Below, in pieces: positions 27,941 through 37,326 of a DNA stretch of 64,000 nt. The DNA lies in the NCBI RefSeq assembly GCF_017744135.1, contig NZ_JAGHQU010000002.1, forward strand, positions 124,001 through 188,000. Direction: 5' to 3'. The stretch is from Endozoicomonas sp. G2_2. Its GTDB lineage: Bacteria; Pseudomonadota; Gammaproteobacteria; Nevskiales; Salinisphaeraceae. The stretch's first letter is position 1. Every line of letters starts with the position of its first letter. The position numbers were made by a program, and so were the translations under genes. Under the pieces are notes generated by a model. That model ran no database searches. It was given only the letters and a program-made list of their open reading frames with translations, and was not told the origin of the DNA.

Positions 27941-29334
27941 GCGGTCTGCCCGGCGTCCATCCACGCCAGGCTCGATCGGTGCGCGCTTACGAAGCGGGCG
28001 ATCTGCGAATCGTCGAAAGCGCGATCTCGCAGACGCCGGACCTGTTGCGTCTGGCTTCGGCCTTTCCCGAACGTTATCCCTTTCTTCTGGAAAGCAGTGC
28101 CGGCGCGGCGGCGCAGAGCCGTTTCGACATCCTCCTGGCGTATCCGGGGGACACGATTCGGGGCGCGGCCGCGGACGAGTCCGGTGCGGCATTCTTTGAC
28201 GCGCTCGATCGGCTGAACGCGCAGCGCCATGAGCCCGTGCCGGGCGTGCCGTTTGTCGGCGGGTGGTTTGTCTATCTCGGGTACGAGATGGCGCAGGGCG
28301 TCGAGCCGACGCTCGATCTGCCGGTCGATCCGGACGGCGCCTTTGCCGATGCCTTCGCCGTACGATGCCCGGCGGCGATCATCCACGATCGTCGCGAAGG
28401 CCGGCTGTTGTTTGTGTCGGAAGGCAACGACGACCGACTCGAGCAGATGCAGCAGGATCTGGCCGGCGCGCGTACGGTGGCATCGGATCCGCTGGCCGCG
28501 AATTGGGTAGAACAACCGCCGGATGAATACATGTCGCGTGTCCGCCGCGCGCGCGATCTCATCCACGCCGGCGACGTATTTCAGGTGAATTTGTCGCGCG
28601 CCTGGCGCGGCACGCTGCACGAAGGTGCGGCCCCGGCCAGCGTCTATGCGGCGTTGCGCGACGCCAACCCGGCGCCGTTTTCGGCGCTCGTCCAGTGGGA
28701 GGGCGCCGCGCTGGCCTGCTCGTCGCCCGAGCGCCTCATGCTCGTGGAGAACGGTATCGCCCAGACCCGGCCGATCGCCGGCACGCGCGCACGCACGCCG
28801 GGCACCGACGCCGGGATGACGCAGGCGTTGCTCGCGCATCCGAAGGAGCGGGCCGAACACGTCATGCTCATCGATCTCGAGCGCAACGATCTGGGCCGCG
28901 TCTGTCGGCCCGGCAGTATTGCGGTCGACGAGCTCATGGTCGCCGAATCCTATGCCCACGTGCATCACATCGTGTCCAACATCCGGGGCGAGCTGGCGGT
29001 GGATGTCGGGGCCGGAAGGGCGCTGCGCGCGGTGTTTCCCGGCGGCACCATCACCGGGTGTCCGAAAGTGCGCTGCATGGAGATCATCGCGGAACTGGAA
29101 GGCGAGGGCCGCGGACCGTATACCGGCAGCATCGGGTATCTGAGCCGCTGCGGCCGCCTGGACACGAATATCGTCATTCGCTCGCTCACGCAGCGCGGCC
29201 GGCAGCTTACATTGCGCACCGGGGCGGGAATCGTGGCAGATTCGGATCCGCAGAAAGAACTTGAGGAAACCCGCGTAAAGGCGCGCGGCGTATTGCGAAG
29301 TTTCGTCGACAGCGCGGGAAGGCCGTATGGCTAG
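27937..29334 (+). CDS. pabB: aminodeoxychorismate synthase component I
   Basis: With an amidotransferase partner, converts chorismate to 4-amino-4-deoxychorismate for folate. About 465 residues of the chorismate-binding family, with FQVNLSRAW, ACSSPERLM, PIAGTR, FPGGTITGCPK and GAGIVADSDP in order. The TTG at 27937 overlaps the fabF stop; a GTG at 27979 is possible. PabC directly downstream (8-base overlap) supports PabB over anthranilate synthase. However, the motif is PIAGT (Ala about 281), not the PIKGT with the active-site lysine of E. coli PabB. That difference leaves some doubt on mechanism or identity. Confidence 0.85.
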   Translation: MSGLPGVHPRQARSVRAYEAGDLRIVESAISQTPDLLRLASAFPERYPFLLESSAGAAAQSRFDILLAYPGDTIRGAAADESGAAFFDALDRLNAQRHEPVPGVPFVGGWFVYLGYEMAQGVEPTLDLPVDPDGAFADAFAVRCPAAIIHDRREGRLLFVSEGNDDRLEQMQQDLAGARTVASDPLAANWVEQPPDEYMSRVRRARDLIHAGDVFQVNLSRAWRGTLHEGAAPASVYAALRDANPAPFSALVQWEGAALACSSPERLMLVENGIAQTRPIAGTRARTPGTDAGMTQALLAHPKERAEHVMLIDLERNDLGRVCRPGSIAVDELMVAESYAHVHHIVSNIRGELAVDVGAGRALRAVFPGGTITGCPKVRCMEIIAELEGEGRGPYTGSIGYLSRCGRLDTNIVIRSLTQRGRQLTLRTGAGIVADSDPQKELEETRVKARGVLRSFVDSAGRPYG

Positions 29335-30136
29335 CGAGGTTCTGGTCGACGGCGAGCCGTGCGGCGCGATACCTGCGGACGATCGCGGCCTTGCCTACGG
29401 CGACGGCATATTCCGTACCGTGCGGATTGCGCGCGGCCGCCCGCTGGCCTGGGACGAGCATCAGGCCCGGCTGGCCTACGACTGCGCGGCGTTGTCGCTC
29501 CCGGCACCAGATCAGAGCGTGCTCGAGCGCGATCTTCGTGCTCTGTTTCCGAACGAACGGGACGGCATACTGAAGATCATCATCAGCCGCGGCAGTGGCG
29601 GCCGCGGTTATGCGCCGCCGCACGACAGCGCGCGGCGTATCGTGTCCGCGCATGCCTTGCCCGCACACGCGCACGGCGAGCCTGCGGCACTGACATTGCG
29701 CCGCTCGCCGATCGCGCTGGCCTGCCAGCCGCGCCTCGCCGGGGTGAAACATCTCAACCGCCTGGAGCAGGTGCTGGCTCGGGCGGCCTGTGACGAGCGC
29801 GGCGACGCCGATTCCTGGATGGCCGACAGCGAAGGTTTCGTGGTCGCGACCACCATGCGCAATCTGTTTTTCGTGGACGCGAACGACGCGTGGCATACCC
29901 CGGCCATCACCCGAGCCGGTATCATCGGGGCCACACGCCAGCGACTGATCCGCGCTCTGGGCCGGTCCGGTATCACGTTGCACGAACGCGATATCCGGCC
30001 CGACGAGCTGGGGCAGTTCGGTGCAGCGCTGGCGTGCAACAGCGTCGGCGGGGTGGCCCCCGTGAACGCGCTCGACGGCAGGGCGCTGACGTACAGTGAG
30101 CGAGCCGCCGTGTGGGCGCGCGGCATTATCGAATAA
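29327..30136 (+). CDS. pabC: 4-amino-4-deoxychorismate lyase
   Basis: A PLP-dependent fold-IV enzyme that splits aminodeoxychorismate into p-aminobenzoate and pyruvate. About 269 residues. The opening motif RGLAYGDGIFRTVR is diagnostic, the PLP lysine is in AGVKHLNRLEQVLA (about 143), and the cofactor-binding LACNSVGGVAPV is near the C terminus. Branched-chain aminotransferases share the fold, but the length and the pabB/mltG neighbours indicate PabC. Confidence 0.93.
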   Translation: MASEVLVDGEPCGAIPADDRGLAYGDGIFRTVRIARGRPLAWDEHQARLAYDCAALSLPAPDQSVLERDLRALFPNERDGILKIIISRGSGGRGYAPPHDSARRIVSAHALPAHAHGEPAALTLRRSPIALACQPRLAGVKHLNRLEQVLARAACDERGDADSWMADSEGFVVATTMRNLFFVDANDAWHTPAITRAGIIGATRQRLIRALGRSGITLHERDIRPDELGQFGAALACNSVGGVAPVNALDGRALTYSERAAVWARGIIE

Positions 30137-30187
30137 CGGAACCACATCGCGCGGGCAATACGCCGGGCGCGACGAAGGAACAGGCAG

Positions 30188-31195
30188 GTGCCGGTGATCA
30201 AGCGAGTGATTTGGATATTCGTTGCCGTCGGGCTGCTCGCTGGCGCGGCGCTCGGCCTAGATGCGGGACGGTTCTTCACGTCGCCGCTGCATAATACGTC
30301 GGGACAGCTGGTCACCGTCGAATCCGGCATGAGCTTCAACGCGATTGCCGCACGCCTGGTCGAGGAGGGCGTGATCGTGAATGCGCGCGATGCGCGCTAT
30401 CTGTCGTTGTATGCGCGTTATCAGGGCGTGGCCAATCGCATCAAGGCCGGCGAATACGCAGTACCCGCACGCCAGACGCCGGCCCATCTGCTCGAACTGC
30501 TGGTTTCCGGCAAGACGCGTCAATACCGGATCACGCTCGTGGAAGGCCGGCGCTTCAGCGAGATAAGGCAGTTGATCGAATCCAACGATGCGCTCGACCA
30601 GAAGCTCACCGGCAAGAGCGAGGCCGAGGTGATGGCCGCGATCGGCCATCCGGACGAGCAGGCCGAAGGCCGCTTCATGCCCGATACCTATCTGTTCCCG
30701 CGTGGCATGACGGATATCGCGTTCCTCAAGCGCGCGTACGACGCCATGCAGACATTTCTGGACGAGGCTTGGGAGAACCGCTCGGAAAACACGGTGGTGG
30801 AAACGCCTTATGAAGCCCTGATTCTGGCCTCCATCATCGAGAAGGAAACCGCCGTCCCGGAAGAGCGGGGGCGCATCGCGGGCGTGTTCACGCGTCGGCT
30901 TGAAAAAGGCATGCGTCTGCAGACCGACCCAACCGTGATTTACGGCATCGAGGACTACGATGGCAACATCCGTCGTTCGGACCTGCGGCGCGATACGCCC
31001 TACAACACCTATACCCGCACCGGGCTGCCGCCGACGCCGATTGCCATGCCTTCGCGCGCGGCGATCAAGGCCGCCCTCGATCCCGCCCCGGGCGATGCCC
31101 TGTATTTCGTCTCCCGGGGCGATGGCAGCCATGTGTTTTCGGATTCACTATCCGAACACAATCGCGCGGTCGACAAGTATCAGCGTGGGTCGTGA
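30188..31195 (+). CDS. mltG: endolytic murein transglycosylase MltG
   Basis: A membrane-anchored enzyme that cuts nascent glycan strands, setting their length. 335 residues from GTG 30188 with AAGGA upstream. One N-terminal membrane helix (about 4-22), then a LysM-like region, then the YceG catalytic domain. The catalytic glutamate is in LASIIEKETAVPEERG (about 219), and LQTDPTVIYG and YNTYTRTGLPPTPI follow. The stop overlaps the tmk ATG as TGATG. Confidence 0.94.
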   Translation: MPVIKRVIWIFVAVGLLAGAALGLDAGRFFTSPLHNTSGQLVTVESGMSFNAIAARLVEEGVIVNARDARYLSLYARYQGVANRIKAGEYAVPARQTPAHLLELLVSGKTRQYRITLVEGRRFSEIRQLIESNDALDQKLTGKSEAEVMAAIGHPDEQAEGRFMPDTYLFPRGMTDIAFLKRAYDAMQTFLDEAWENRSENTVVETPYEALILASIIEKETAVPEERGRIAGVFTRRLEKGMRLQTDPTVIYGIEDYDGNIRRSDLRRDTPYNTYTRTGLPPTPIAMPSRAAIKAALDPAPGDALYFVSRGDGSHVFSDSLSEHNRAVDKYQRGS

Positions 31196-31830
31196 TGACG
31201 GAACCGGTCACAGACGCGCCGCGGCTGATTGCGCTCGAGGGCGGCGAGGGCGCCGGCAAGAGCACCCAGATCGAGATGGTGGCTGCGATATTGCGTGGCC
31301 GCGGACTGGATGTCGTCACCTCGCGTGAACCGGGCGGCACGCGTCTCGGCGAAGCGGTTCGCGGCGTATTGATGAACGAATACGATCACCCCATGCCGGC
31401 CATGAGCGAACTACTGCTGATGTTCGCCGCCCGCGCCGCGCATCTGTCGCAGGTGATCGAGCCGGCGCTTGCACGCGGCGCGTGGGTAGTGACCGACCGG
31501 TTTACCGATGCCAGCTATGCCTACCAGGGTGCTGCGCGCGGACTCGGCGACGCGGCGGTCGCCACGCTCGAGCGGCTGGTGCAGGGCGAGCGTCGGCCGG
31601 ACGGCGTGCTGGTTTTCGACATTCCGGTCGAAGCAGGGCTTGCCCGTGCCGGCAAGCGCGGGGACGGCAATCGTTTCGACCGCGAAACGGTTGCATTTCA
31701 TGAACGCGTGCGTGCCGCGTATCTCGCGCGTGCACACGCCGCGCCGGCGCGCTATCGCGTGATCGACGCCGAGGCCTCGCCGGCAGCGGTACGCCGCCAG
31801 ATCGAAACCGCCCTTGCGGACTGGCCATGA
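31195..31830 (+). CDS. tmk: thymidylate kinase
   Basis: Phosphorylates dTMP to dTDP. About 211 residues. The P-loop EGGEGAGKST is at about 14-23, the DR(F/Y) motif is in VVTDRFTDASYAYQG, and the lid region is RAGKRGDGNRFD. ATG 31195 overlaps the mltG stop by one base (TGATG). The stop overlaps the holB start by four bases, consistent with translational coupling through the run. Confidence 0.96.
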   Translation: MTEPVTDAPRLIALEGGEGAGKSTQIEMVAAILRGRGLDVVTSREPGGTRLGEAVRGVLMNEYDHPMPAMSELLLMFAARAAHLSQVIEPALARGAWVVTDRFTDASYAYQGAARGLGDAAVATLERLVQGERRPDGVLVFDIPVEAGLARAGKRGDGNRFDRETVAFHERVRAAYLARAHAAPARYRVIDAEASPAAVRRQIETALADWP

Positions 31831-32855
31831 CCGACGCGGCCGAGGCATCGCGCCGTGCACCGCCGTGGCATGCGCCGCTGTGGGGGCATTTCGGGCAGGC
31901 GATCGAAAGCGATCGCGTCGCCCATGGATTGCTGGTGTGCGGCCCGCCCGGCGTGGGCAAACGCCGCTTCGCGGAACGCATCGTCGCGGCGCTTTTGTGC
32001 TGCGAGCGCCTCGAGAACGGAGATGCCTGCGATCAGTGTGCGACCTGTCGTCAGCGCCTGGCCGATACCCATCCCGACATATCGCGTCTCGTTCCCGAAG
32101 AGCGGGGCAAGCTGATCAAGGTGGATCAGGTGCGCGCCTTCTCCGAGCGTCTGCACCTTACGCCGCAATACGCGACGGGCCGCATCGGCTGGATCGAGCC
32201 TGCCGAGGATCTGTCGCCCAGCGCGGCGAACAGCCTGCTCAAGACGCTGGAAGAGCCGCCCCGAGATTGTCATATCGTGCTGGTTACCGATCGGGTATCG
32301 GCGCTTATGGCCACGGTACGCAGTCGCTGTCAGCTCTGGCGCGTGCCGCCGCCGGACCCGGAGACAGCGGCATCGTGGCTCGACGCGGCGGGTGTCGATG
32401 TGGCCGATCTCGATGCCGACAGCCTGCGCGCACCGTTCGGCGTCATCGAGCGGGCGTCGCGCGATTACGCAAGCCTCGTGTCCGCCTGGGACGACGATCT
32501 CGCCAACGCCATTCGCGGGCGCGAGGACATCGCCCTGATATCCGAACGTCTGGCCGGTCAGCCCCGGGATCTGTTCATGGATTGGCTCTACCGCCGGGCG
32601 GGCGCGATGCTGGCCGCGGCCCTGGAGGCCGCACAAGCAGGCACCGATCCCGGGGCGGGCACTCCAAGCCGCCGCGATCTGCCCGAGTCGCTCGCGCGTA
32701 TCGCGATCCGGCTCGATCCGTTCGTGTTTCAGCCCTGGTGCGCGCGGGTGGCCGATACGGCCCGGCTGGCACGCACTAACGCCGACTGGCAGCTGGTGAT
32801 AGAGTCGTTGTTCCTGAGCCTGAAAAGCTGTCTCAAGCGGAGGCGAACTGCATGA
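31827..32855 (+). CDS. holB: DNA polymerase III delta' subunit
   Basis: A clamp-loader subunit. 342 residues of the AAA+ fold with a P-loop-like GPPGVGKRR, four zinc-binding cysteines in CCERLENGDACDQCATC, the sensor TLEEPP and the SRC motif (RSRCQLW). The C-terminal collar domain is present. The start overlaps the tmk stop and the stop overlaps the PilZ gene (ATGA). Confidence 0.93.
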   Translation: MTDAAEASRRAPPWHAPLWGHFGQAIESDRVAHGLLVCGPPGVGKRRFAERIVAALLCCERLENGDACDQCATCRQRLADTHPDISRLVPEERGKLIKVDQVRAFSERLHLTPQYATGRIGWIEPAEDLSPSAANSLLKTLEEPPRDCHIVLVTDRVSALMATVRSRCQLWRVPPPDPETAASWLDAAGVDVADLDADSLRAPFGVIERASRDYASLVSAWDDDLANAIRGREDIALISERLAGQPRDLFMDWLYRRAGAMLAAALEAAQAGTDPGAGTPSRRDLPESLARIAIRLDPFVFQPWCARVADTARLARTNADWQLVIESLFLSLKSCLKRRRTA

Positions 32856-33223
32856 TGACCGAACCCAATGTTGCCAGTCAGTCCGGCATCGTGCGCCTGG
32901 ACATCAAGGATCGGGACGAGCTGTTCGTCGCCTACATGCCGTTCGTGACCAATGGCGGGCTGTTCGTGACGCAGGCCACGCTCGGCAACGCACGCTACGA
33001 CATGGGCAGCGACGTTTTCCTGCTCATGCATCTTGTCGAGCAGAACGAACGGATGCCGGTCGCCGGCAAGGTAATCTGGGTAACGCCCCGCGGCGGCGGC
33101 GTCCAGCGCCCCTCGGGTATCGGCATCCAGTTCTCGAACCAGGACAACGGCGCGACCCAGCGGCGTCTGGAAACGTTGCTGGCGGGCATGCTCGAAAGTC
33201 CGCGCGCGACGCACACGCTCTAG
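32852..33223 (+). CDS. pilZ: type IV pilus PilZ-family protein
   Basis: A 123-residue PilZ-fold protein. The first ATG overlaps the holB stop. The order tmk-holB-pilZ is the classic pseudomonad and xanthomonad arrangement for the founding PilZ, needed for type IV pilus assembly. The usual c-di-GMP motif RxxxR is absent from its N terminus, as in canonical PilZ, which does not bind the nucleotide. The body holds FVTNGGLFV and GKVIWVTPRGGGVQRPSGIGIQF, typical of the subgroup. Confidence 0.9.
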   Translation: MMTEPNVASQSGIVRLDIKDRDELFVAYMPFVTNGGLFVTQATLGNARYDMGSDVFLLMHLVEQNERMPVAGKVIWVTPRGGGVQRPSGIGIQFSNQDNGATQRRLETLLAGMLESPRATHTL

Positions 33224-33253
33224 CGCCGCGCCTCGCCGCGCGGCGAAGCGTTC

Positions 33254-33940
33254 TCAGCCGGTTGCCGCGGTGTTTTCGGGCATCGAGCGGCCGAGCAGCT
33301 GCTCGGTGAGCACCTGCTCGCTGGCAATCGCGCGCCACACCATGTTGAACAGGGCGGGGGCGTTCGCCGTCAGCGGCTTCTTGCGACCGCGAAGCAACCA
33401 CATGGCCACCGTGCGGTTGGCCACACCCCAGATGAAGTCGGAAATCTCGATCTCGTCGACTTCGTCGGTAAGAATGCCGCGTTCGCGGCCATCCTGAATC
33501 ACGCCGAGAAACACCGACATCAGCGCAGGCTGACGGAAGGTCTCGTCATCGCGCCATGTGCTCAGGTACACCGAGCTGAGGATGATCTGCGCGACCTTGG
33601 GATTGCGTTCGAAGTAATCCAGCAGCACCCAGAACACCTTGCGCAGGCGATCCTCGAAATTCTCGATGCCCTGCAGGTGATCGATCATCCGCGTGGCCAG
33701 GTCGCCGAGCCAGGTATCGAGGCTGGCGAACAGCACGGCTTCCTTGCTGCCGTAGTACTTGTACAGCGTCTGCAGACTGATGCGGGCTTCGCGCGCGATG
33801 TTGATCAGTTTGACCCGGTGAAACTCGCGCTCCGAAAAGAGATCGAGCGCGGCGGCTTCGATGCGCTGGCGTGTTGCCGGGTCCAGACGGGCCAGGGTGC
33901 GTTCGCGTTCGCTTGTCGTTCTCGGATACCGGTCAATCAA
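33254..33940 (-). CDS. TetR-family transcriptional regulator, probable fadE regulator
   Basis: A 228-residue repressor-type protein. The N-terminal helix-turn-helix lies at about 25-70: AALDLFSEREFHRVKLINIAREARISLQTLYKYYGSKEAV, cut here into its recognisable parts, ends in the LYKYYGSKE signature. The C-terminal ligand domain is helical and of unknown specificity. It is divergent from an acyl-CoA dehydrogenase gene across 272 bases with palindromes, so an acyl-CoA-responsive fatty-acid repressor is a reasonable inference. Confidence 0.85.
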   Translation of the reverse strand: MIDRYPRTTSERERTLARLDPATRQRIEAAALDLFSEREFHRVKLINIAREARISLQTLYKYYGSKEAVLFASLDTWLGDLATRMIDHLQGIENFEDRLRKVFWVLLDYFERNPKVAQIILSSVYLSTWRDDETFRQPALMSVFLGVIQDGRERGILTDEVDEIEISDFIWGVANRTVAMWLLRGRKKPLTANAPALFNMVWRAIASEQVLTEQLLGRSMPENTAATG

Positions 33941-34086
33941 CAGTAATCCCCATTACGCGGCGTGTGACGGGTAACTCTAGCAACCTGAACGAGTGCGCCC
34001 AAGTTTGTGTAACTGCTTGAGATAATTGTGTGCAACTTTAAATCGCACGGGTCATGTCGCGTACGCACAGGGTCATCGGCGCAAAT

Positions 34087-34132
34087 GATAATTTCAATTA
34101 TCTTTGTGCAGTGCACCGTGGCGGGGTATAGT
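34087..34132 (+). promoter_or_regulatory. fadE promoter with overlapping palindromic operators
   Basis: A -35-like TTGTGC (34104-34109) and -10-like TATAGT (34127-34132) are 17 bases apart. Two palindromes lie on or beside the -35: GATAATT-TC-AATTATC (34087-34102, perfect 7-base arms) and GTGCAGTGCAC (34106-34116, perfect). Either could be the site of the divergent TetR protein. The surrounding 100 bases are clearly AT-richer than the genome. Confidence 0.55.
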
Positions 34133-34212
34133 CGAACCAGACACGAGTCAAGACCGACGGCCGCGCAAGGCCGCTAGATCGTTCATCTTGTTGGGAATAC
34201 CCCGGAGACGCC

Positions 34213-36465
34213 ATGTTTGCCACGCTTCTCAAAAAAATCAACGACGCCAAGCTGTTGCCCAAGATCTCGGATACCGAGCGTCACGCGCTCGAAGCCGGAT
34301 CGGTCTGGGTGGACGGCGAATTCTTCAGCGGTAATCCGGATTTTCGCCGCATCATGGCAGAAGCCTATCCGGCGCTACCGGCCGAAGAGCAGGCGTTTCT
34401 GGATGGCCCGGTCGAGGAACTGCTGCACAAGGTCGACAGCTGGAAGCTGCGCGAAACGCGCCGCATTCCGGACGATATCTGGCAGTTTTTGCGCGAGAAG
34501 GGCTTCTTCGGGCTGATTATCCCGAAGGAGTACGGCGGCTCGGGCTTTTCCGTGCTGGGCCGCAGCGCGGTAATGATGAAGACCTCGAACCTCGGCCCGA
34601 TCGGCACACTGGTGGTCATCCCCAACACGCTGGGTGCCGCCGAGCTGCTGATCGAGTACGGCACGGATGCGCAGAAGGACAAGTACCTGCCGCGTCTTGC
34701 CAGCGGCGAGCTCGTGCCGTGCTTTGGCCTGACCGAGCCGACCGCCGGTTCGGACGCCGCGTCGATCAAGGCCGAAGGCGTGGTCTTCAAGGACATGGAC
34801 GGTGAGGCCAAGATCCGGCTTAATTTCTCCAAGCGCTACATCACGCTCGCGCCGGTCGCGAACATCGTGAGCCTCGCCTGTTCTCTTCACGACCCGGACA
34901 ACCTGCTCGGCAAGGGCGAGTTCCCCGGTATCAGCGTCGTGATGCTCGAGAAGGGCACGGAGGGGCTGGAGCTGGGCGATCATCATCTGCCGATCGGGCC
35001 GTTCGACAACGGGCCGATCTATGGCAAGGACGTCATCGCGCCGGTCGACAATATCGTTGGCGGCCGCGACGGCGCGGGCCAGGGCTGGCGCATGCTCATG
35101 GAGCAGCTCGGCGGTGGCCGCGCGGTTTCGCTGCCCGCCGGCGGCGTGGCACTCGCCAAGGTCAGCGCGGCGGCAACCGGCCCGTACAGCATGGTGCGCG
35201 AGCAGTTCGGAATTCCGGTCGGCCTCATGGAAGGGGTGGAAACCCGCGTGGCGCGCATCGCGGCGCTGACTTATGCCATGGAATCGGCACGTATCTACGT
35301 CTGTGCCGGTGTCGATAATGGCAACCACCCGCCGGTCATTTCGGCGATCCTCAAGCAGCAGACCACGGAAGTGGGCCAGCAGCTGGTCACGGACGGCATG
35401 GATGTCATGGCCGGGGCCGGCGTCATGCAGGGGCCGAACAACATCCTCGGCGGCGGGTATGTCGGTGCGCCGGTCGGTATCACCGTCGAGGGCGCGAATA
35501 TCCTGACCCGTACGCTGATGATCTTCGGGCAGGGCGCGGTGCGCTGTCATCCGCATGCGCTGGATACGCTCAACGCCATCCAGGCGGACGATGTGCCGGC
35601 GTTCCGCAAGGCCATCCTCGGATGGATGCGGCATTCGACAGCCAACTTCTTCCGCGGGATCGTGCGCGGGCTCACGCGCGGCTGGACGGTGCGCACGCCG
35701 GTCAACGATGAAACCGCGCAGTACTTCCGCAAGCTCGGCTGGGCCGCCAGCCGCTTTGCCTTCATGACCGATCTGGCGATGTTCCTGATCGGCGGCAAGC
35801 TCAAGCAGCGCGGAAAGCTGTCGGGGCGGTTTGCGGATGCGTTGTCGTGGATGCTGTTCGGCGTGACCACGTTGCGGCGTTTCGATGCCGAAGGTCGCCG
35901 TAAGGAAGACCTGCCGCTGGTGCACTGGGCGCTGCGTTACAGCCTGCAGCAGATCCAGCAGGCATTCGAAGGCATCTACGCGAACTTCGATGTGCCGGTG
36001 ATCGGCTGGTTCCTGCGCTACCCGGGCCGGTTCTGGCTGCGTATCAACCCGCTGTCCACCGGGCCCAAGGACGCCATGGATCGAGCGGTCGCCGCCAGCA
36101 TCCAGAAGCCGGGCGAGCAGTATGCGCGCGTTGCCGGCGGGCTGGGTACGCCGCGCGACGATGAACCCGGCATGGGCCGCCTGATCCACGCCTGGCGACT
36201 GGTCAGCGATGCACAGACCGCGACCTTCAAGGTTCGCAAGGCCATGCACAAGAAACAGGTCGAGGCCACGGATCTGGTCGCGGCGATCGACCCCGCGGTC
36301 GAAGCCGGTGTGATCACGCAGGACGAGGGCGACAAGATTCGTCGCGCCGAAGCCGCCCGCATGGAGGCGATCCAGGTCGATACCTTCTCGGCCGAGGACT
36401 ATTACAAGGACGAGGTCGCCGACAATCGCGAGGCCCCGCACATGGCACGTGCGGCCAATCAGTAG
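34213..36465 (+). CDS. fadE: acyl-CoA dehydrogenase, FadE type
   Basis: First step of fatty-acid beta-oxidation: FAD-dependent oxidation of acyl-CoA to enoyl-CoA. 750 residues, somewhat shorter than E. coli FadE but with the same long C-terminal extension after the dehydrogenase core. Core motifs: YGGSGFSVLGRSAV, CFGLTEPTAGSDAAS (FAD/substrate), and LGGGRAVSLPAGG. GGAGA precedes ATG 34213. A strong terminator follows, so it is likely monocistronic and controlled by the divergent TetR protein. Confidence 0.93.
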   Translation: MFATLLKKINDAKLLPKISDTERHALEAGSVWVDGEFFSGNPDFRRIMAEAYPALPAEEQAFLDGPVEELLHKVDSWKLRETRRIPDDIWQFLREKGFFGLIIPKEYGGSGFSVLGRSAVMMKTSNLGPIGTLVVIPNTLGAAELLIEYGTDAQKDKYLPRLASGELVPCFGLTEPTAGSDAASIKAEGVVFKDMDGEAKIRLNFSKRYITLAPVANIVSLACSLHDPDNLLGKGEFPGISVVMLEKGTEGLELGDHHLPIGPFDNGPIYGKDVIAPVDNIVGGRDGAGQGWRMLMEQLGGGRAVSLPAGGVALAKVSAAATGPYSMVREQFGIPVGLMEGVETRVARIAALTYAMESARIYVCAGVDNGNHPPVISAILKQQTTEVGQQLVTDGMDVMAGAGVMQGPNNILGGGYVGAPVGITVEGANILTRTLMIFGQGAVRCHPHALDTLNAIQADDVPAFRKAILGWMRHSTANFFRGIVRGLTRGWTVRTPVNDETAQYFRKLGWAASRFAFMTDLAMFLIGGKLKQRGKLSGRFADALSWMLFGVTTLRRFDAEGRRKEDLPLVHWALRYSLQQIQQAFEGIYANFDVPVIGWFLRYPGRFWLRINPLSTGPKDAMDRAVAASIQKPGEQYARVAGGLGTPRDDEPGMGRLIHAWRLVSDAQTATFKVRKAMHKKQVEATDLVAAIDPAVEAGVITQDEGDKIRRAEAARMEAIQVDTFSAEDYYKDEVADNREAPHMARAANQ

Positions 36466-36490
36466 CGCTGGCTCGCTAGCCTGAGACAGA

Positions 36491-36520
36491 CGGGCGCCTC
36501 CTTCGGGGGCGCCCGTTTTT
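36491..36520 (+). terminator. intrinsic terminator of fadE
   Basis: An eight-base perfect stem (CGGGCGCC with GGCGCCCG) and a loop including CTTCGG, followed directly by TTTTT. It lies 26 bases after the fadE stop. Confidence 0.92.
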
Positions 36521-36620
36521 CGTTCGGGGCGCGGCTACGGCCTGCGGGCCGGGTTCGGTGCGTTGCCTATCGACGCCATTGCAGCGGCAAATGAGCCCGG
36601 CGCATGGCAGAATGCGCGCC

Positions 36621-37325
36621 ATGACAACGACCGCCAGCACACCGAACCAGCCGCGCGTGAACAGCTCCGGCTACACCCTCGGCGAAGAGATCGCCAACGC
36701 GATCACCTCGGGCATCGGCACCGCGCTTTCGATCGCGGGGCTGGTGCTTCTCGTCGTCTATGCCGCGCTGCATGGTGATGTCTGGCACGTGATCAGCGTG
36801 AGCATTTTCGGCACCAGCCTGATTCTCAGCCATCTGTCGTCCACGCTGTACCACGCCATCGCGCCGCCGCGCGCGAAGAGCGTGCTCAAGGTCTTCGATC
36901 ACCTGGCGATTTACGTGTTGATCGCCGGCACCTATACGCCTTTCACGCTGGTCAACCTGCGTGGTGTCTGGGGTTGGAGCCTGTTCGCCCTGATCTGGTC
37001 GCTCGCGATCGGCGGCGTGCTGATCAAGCTCACGCGGCTCAACGATGTGAAGTATCTGTCGACCGCCTTCTATGTAGCCATGGGCTGGACCGTCGTGCTG
37101 GTGATCGGCCCGGTGATCGAGAACGTCGCCATGGGCGGCGTGTGGCTGCTGCTGGCCGGCGGCATCTCTTACACGGTCGGCGTGCTGTTCTATGTCTGGA
37201 ATCGCATGCCCTATAACCATGCGATCTGGCATCTGTTCGTGATCGGCGGCAGCGTGTTCCATTTCTTCGCCGTGCTGTTCTACGTGATCCCGCTCGCGCC
37301 GGCCGCGCTCGAGCTGCTGGGCTAG
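36621..37325 (+). CDS. hemolysin III / PAQR-family membrane protein
   Basis: About 234 residues from ATG 36621, with seven predicted helices and the family's metal-site residues: SHLSSTLYH in helix 2, [15 protein letters not shown] in helix 3, and [17 protein letters not shown] near the end, giving the Ser, Asp and His set seen in PAQR hydrolases. The bacterial members (YqfA, HlyIII) have no settled function; despite the name, toxicity should not be assumed. recQ starts two bases after its stop. Confidence 0.9.
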   Translation: MTTTASTPNQPRVNSSGYTLGEEIANAITSGIGTALSIAGLVLLVVYAALHGDVWHVISVSIFGTSLILSHLSSTLYHAIAPPRAKSVLKVFDHLAIYVLIAGTYTPFTLVNLRGVWGWSLFALIWSLAIGGVLIKLTRLNDVKYLSTAFYVAMGWTVVLVIGPVIENVAMGGVWLLLAGGISYTVGVLFYVWNRMPYNHAIWHLFVIGGSVFHFFAVLFYVIPLAPAALELLG

Positions 37326-37326
37326 C

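Noticed and set aside
34375-36441. 688-residue minus-strand open frame
   Set aside because: Antisense to fadE; no domain is recognisable.
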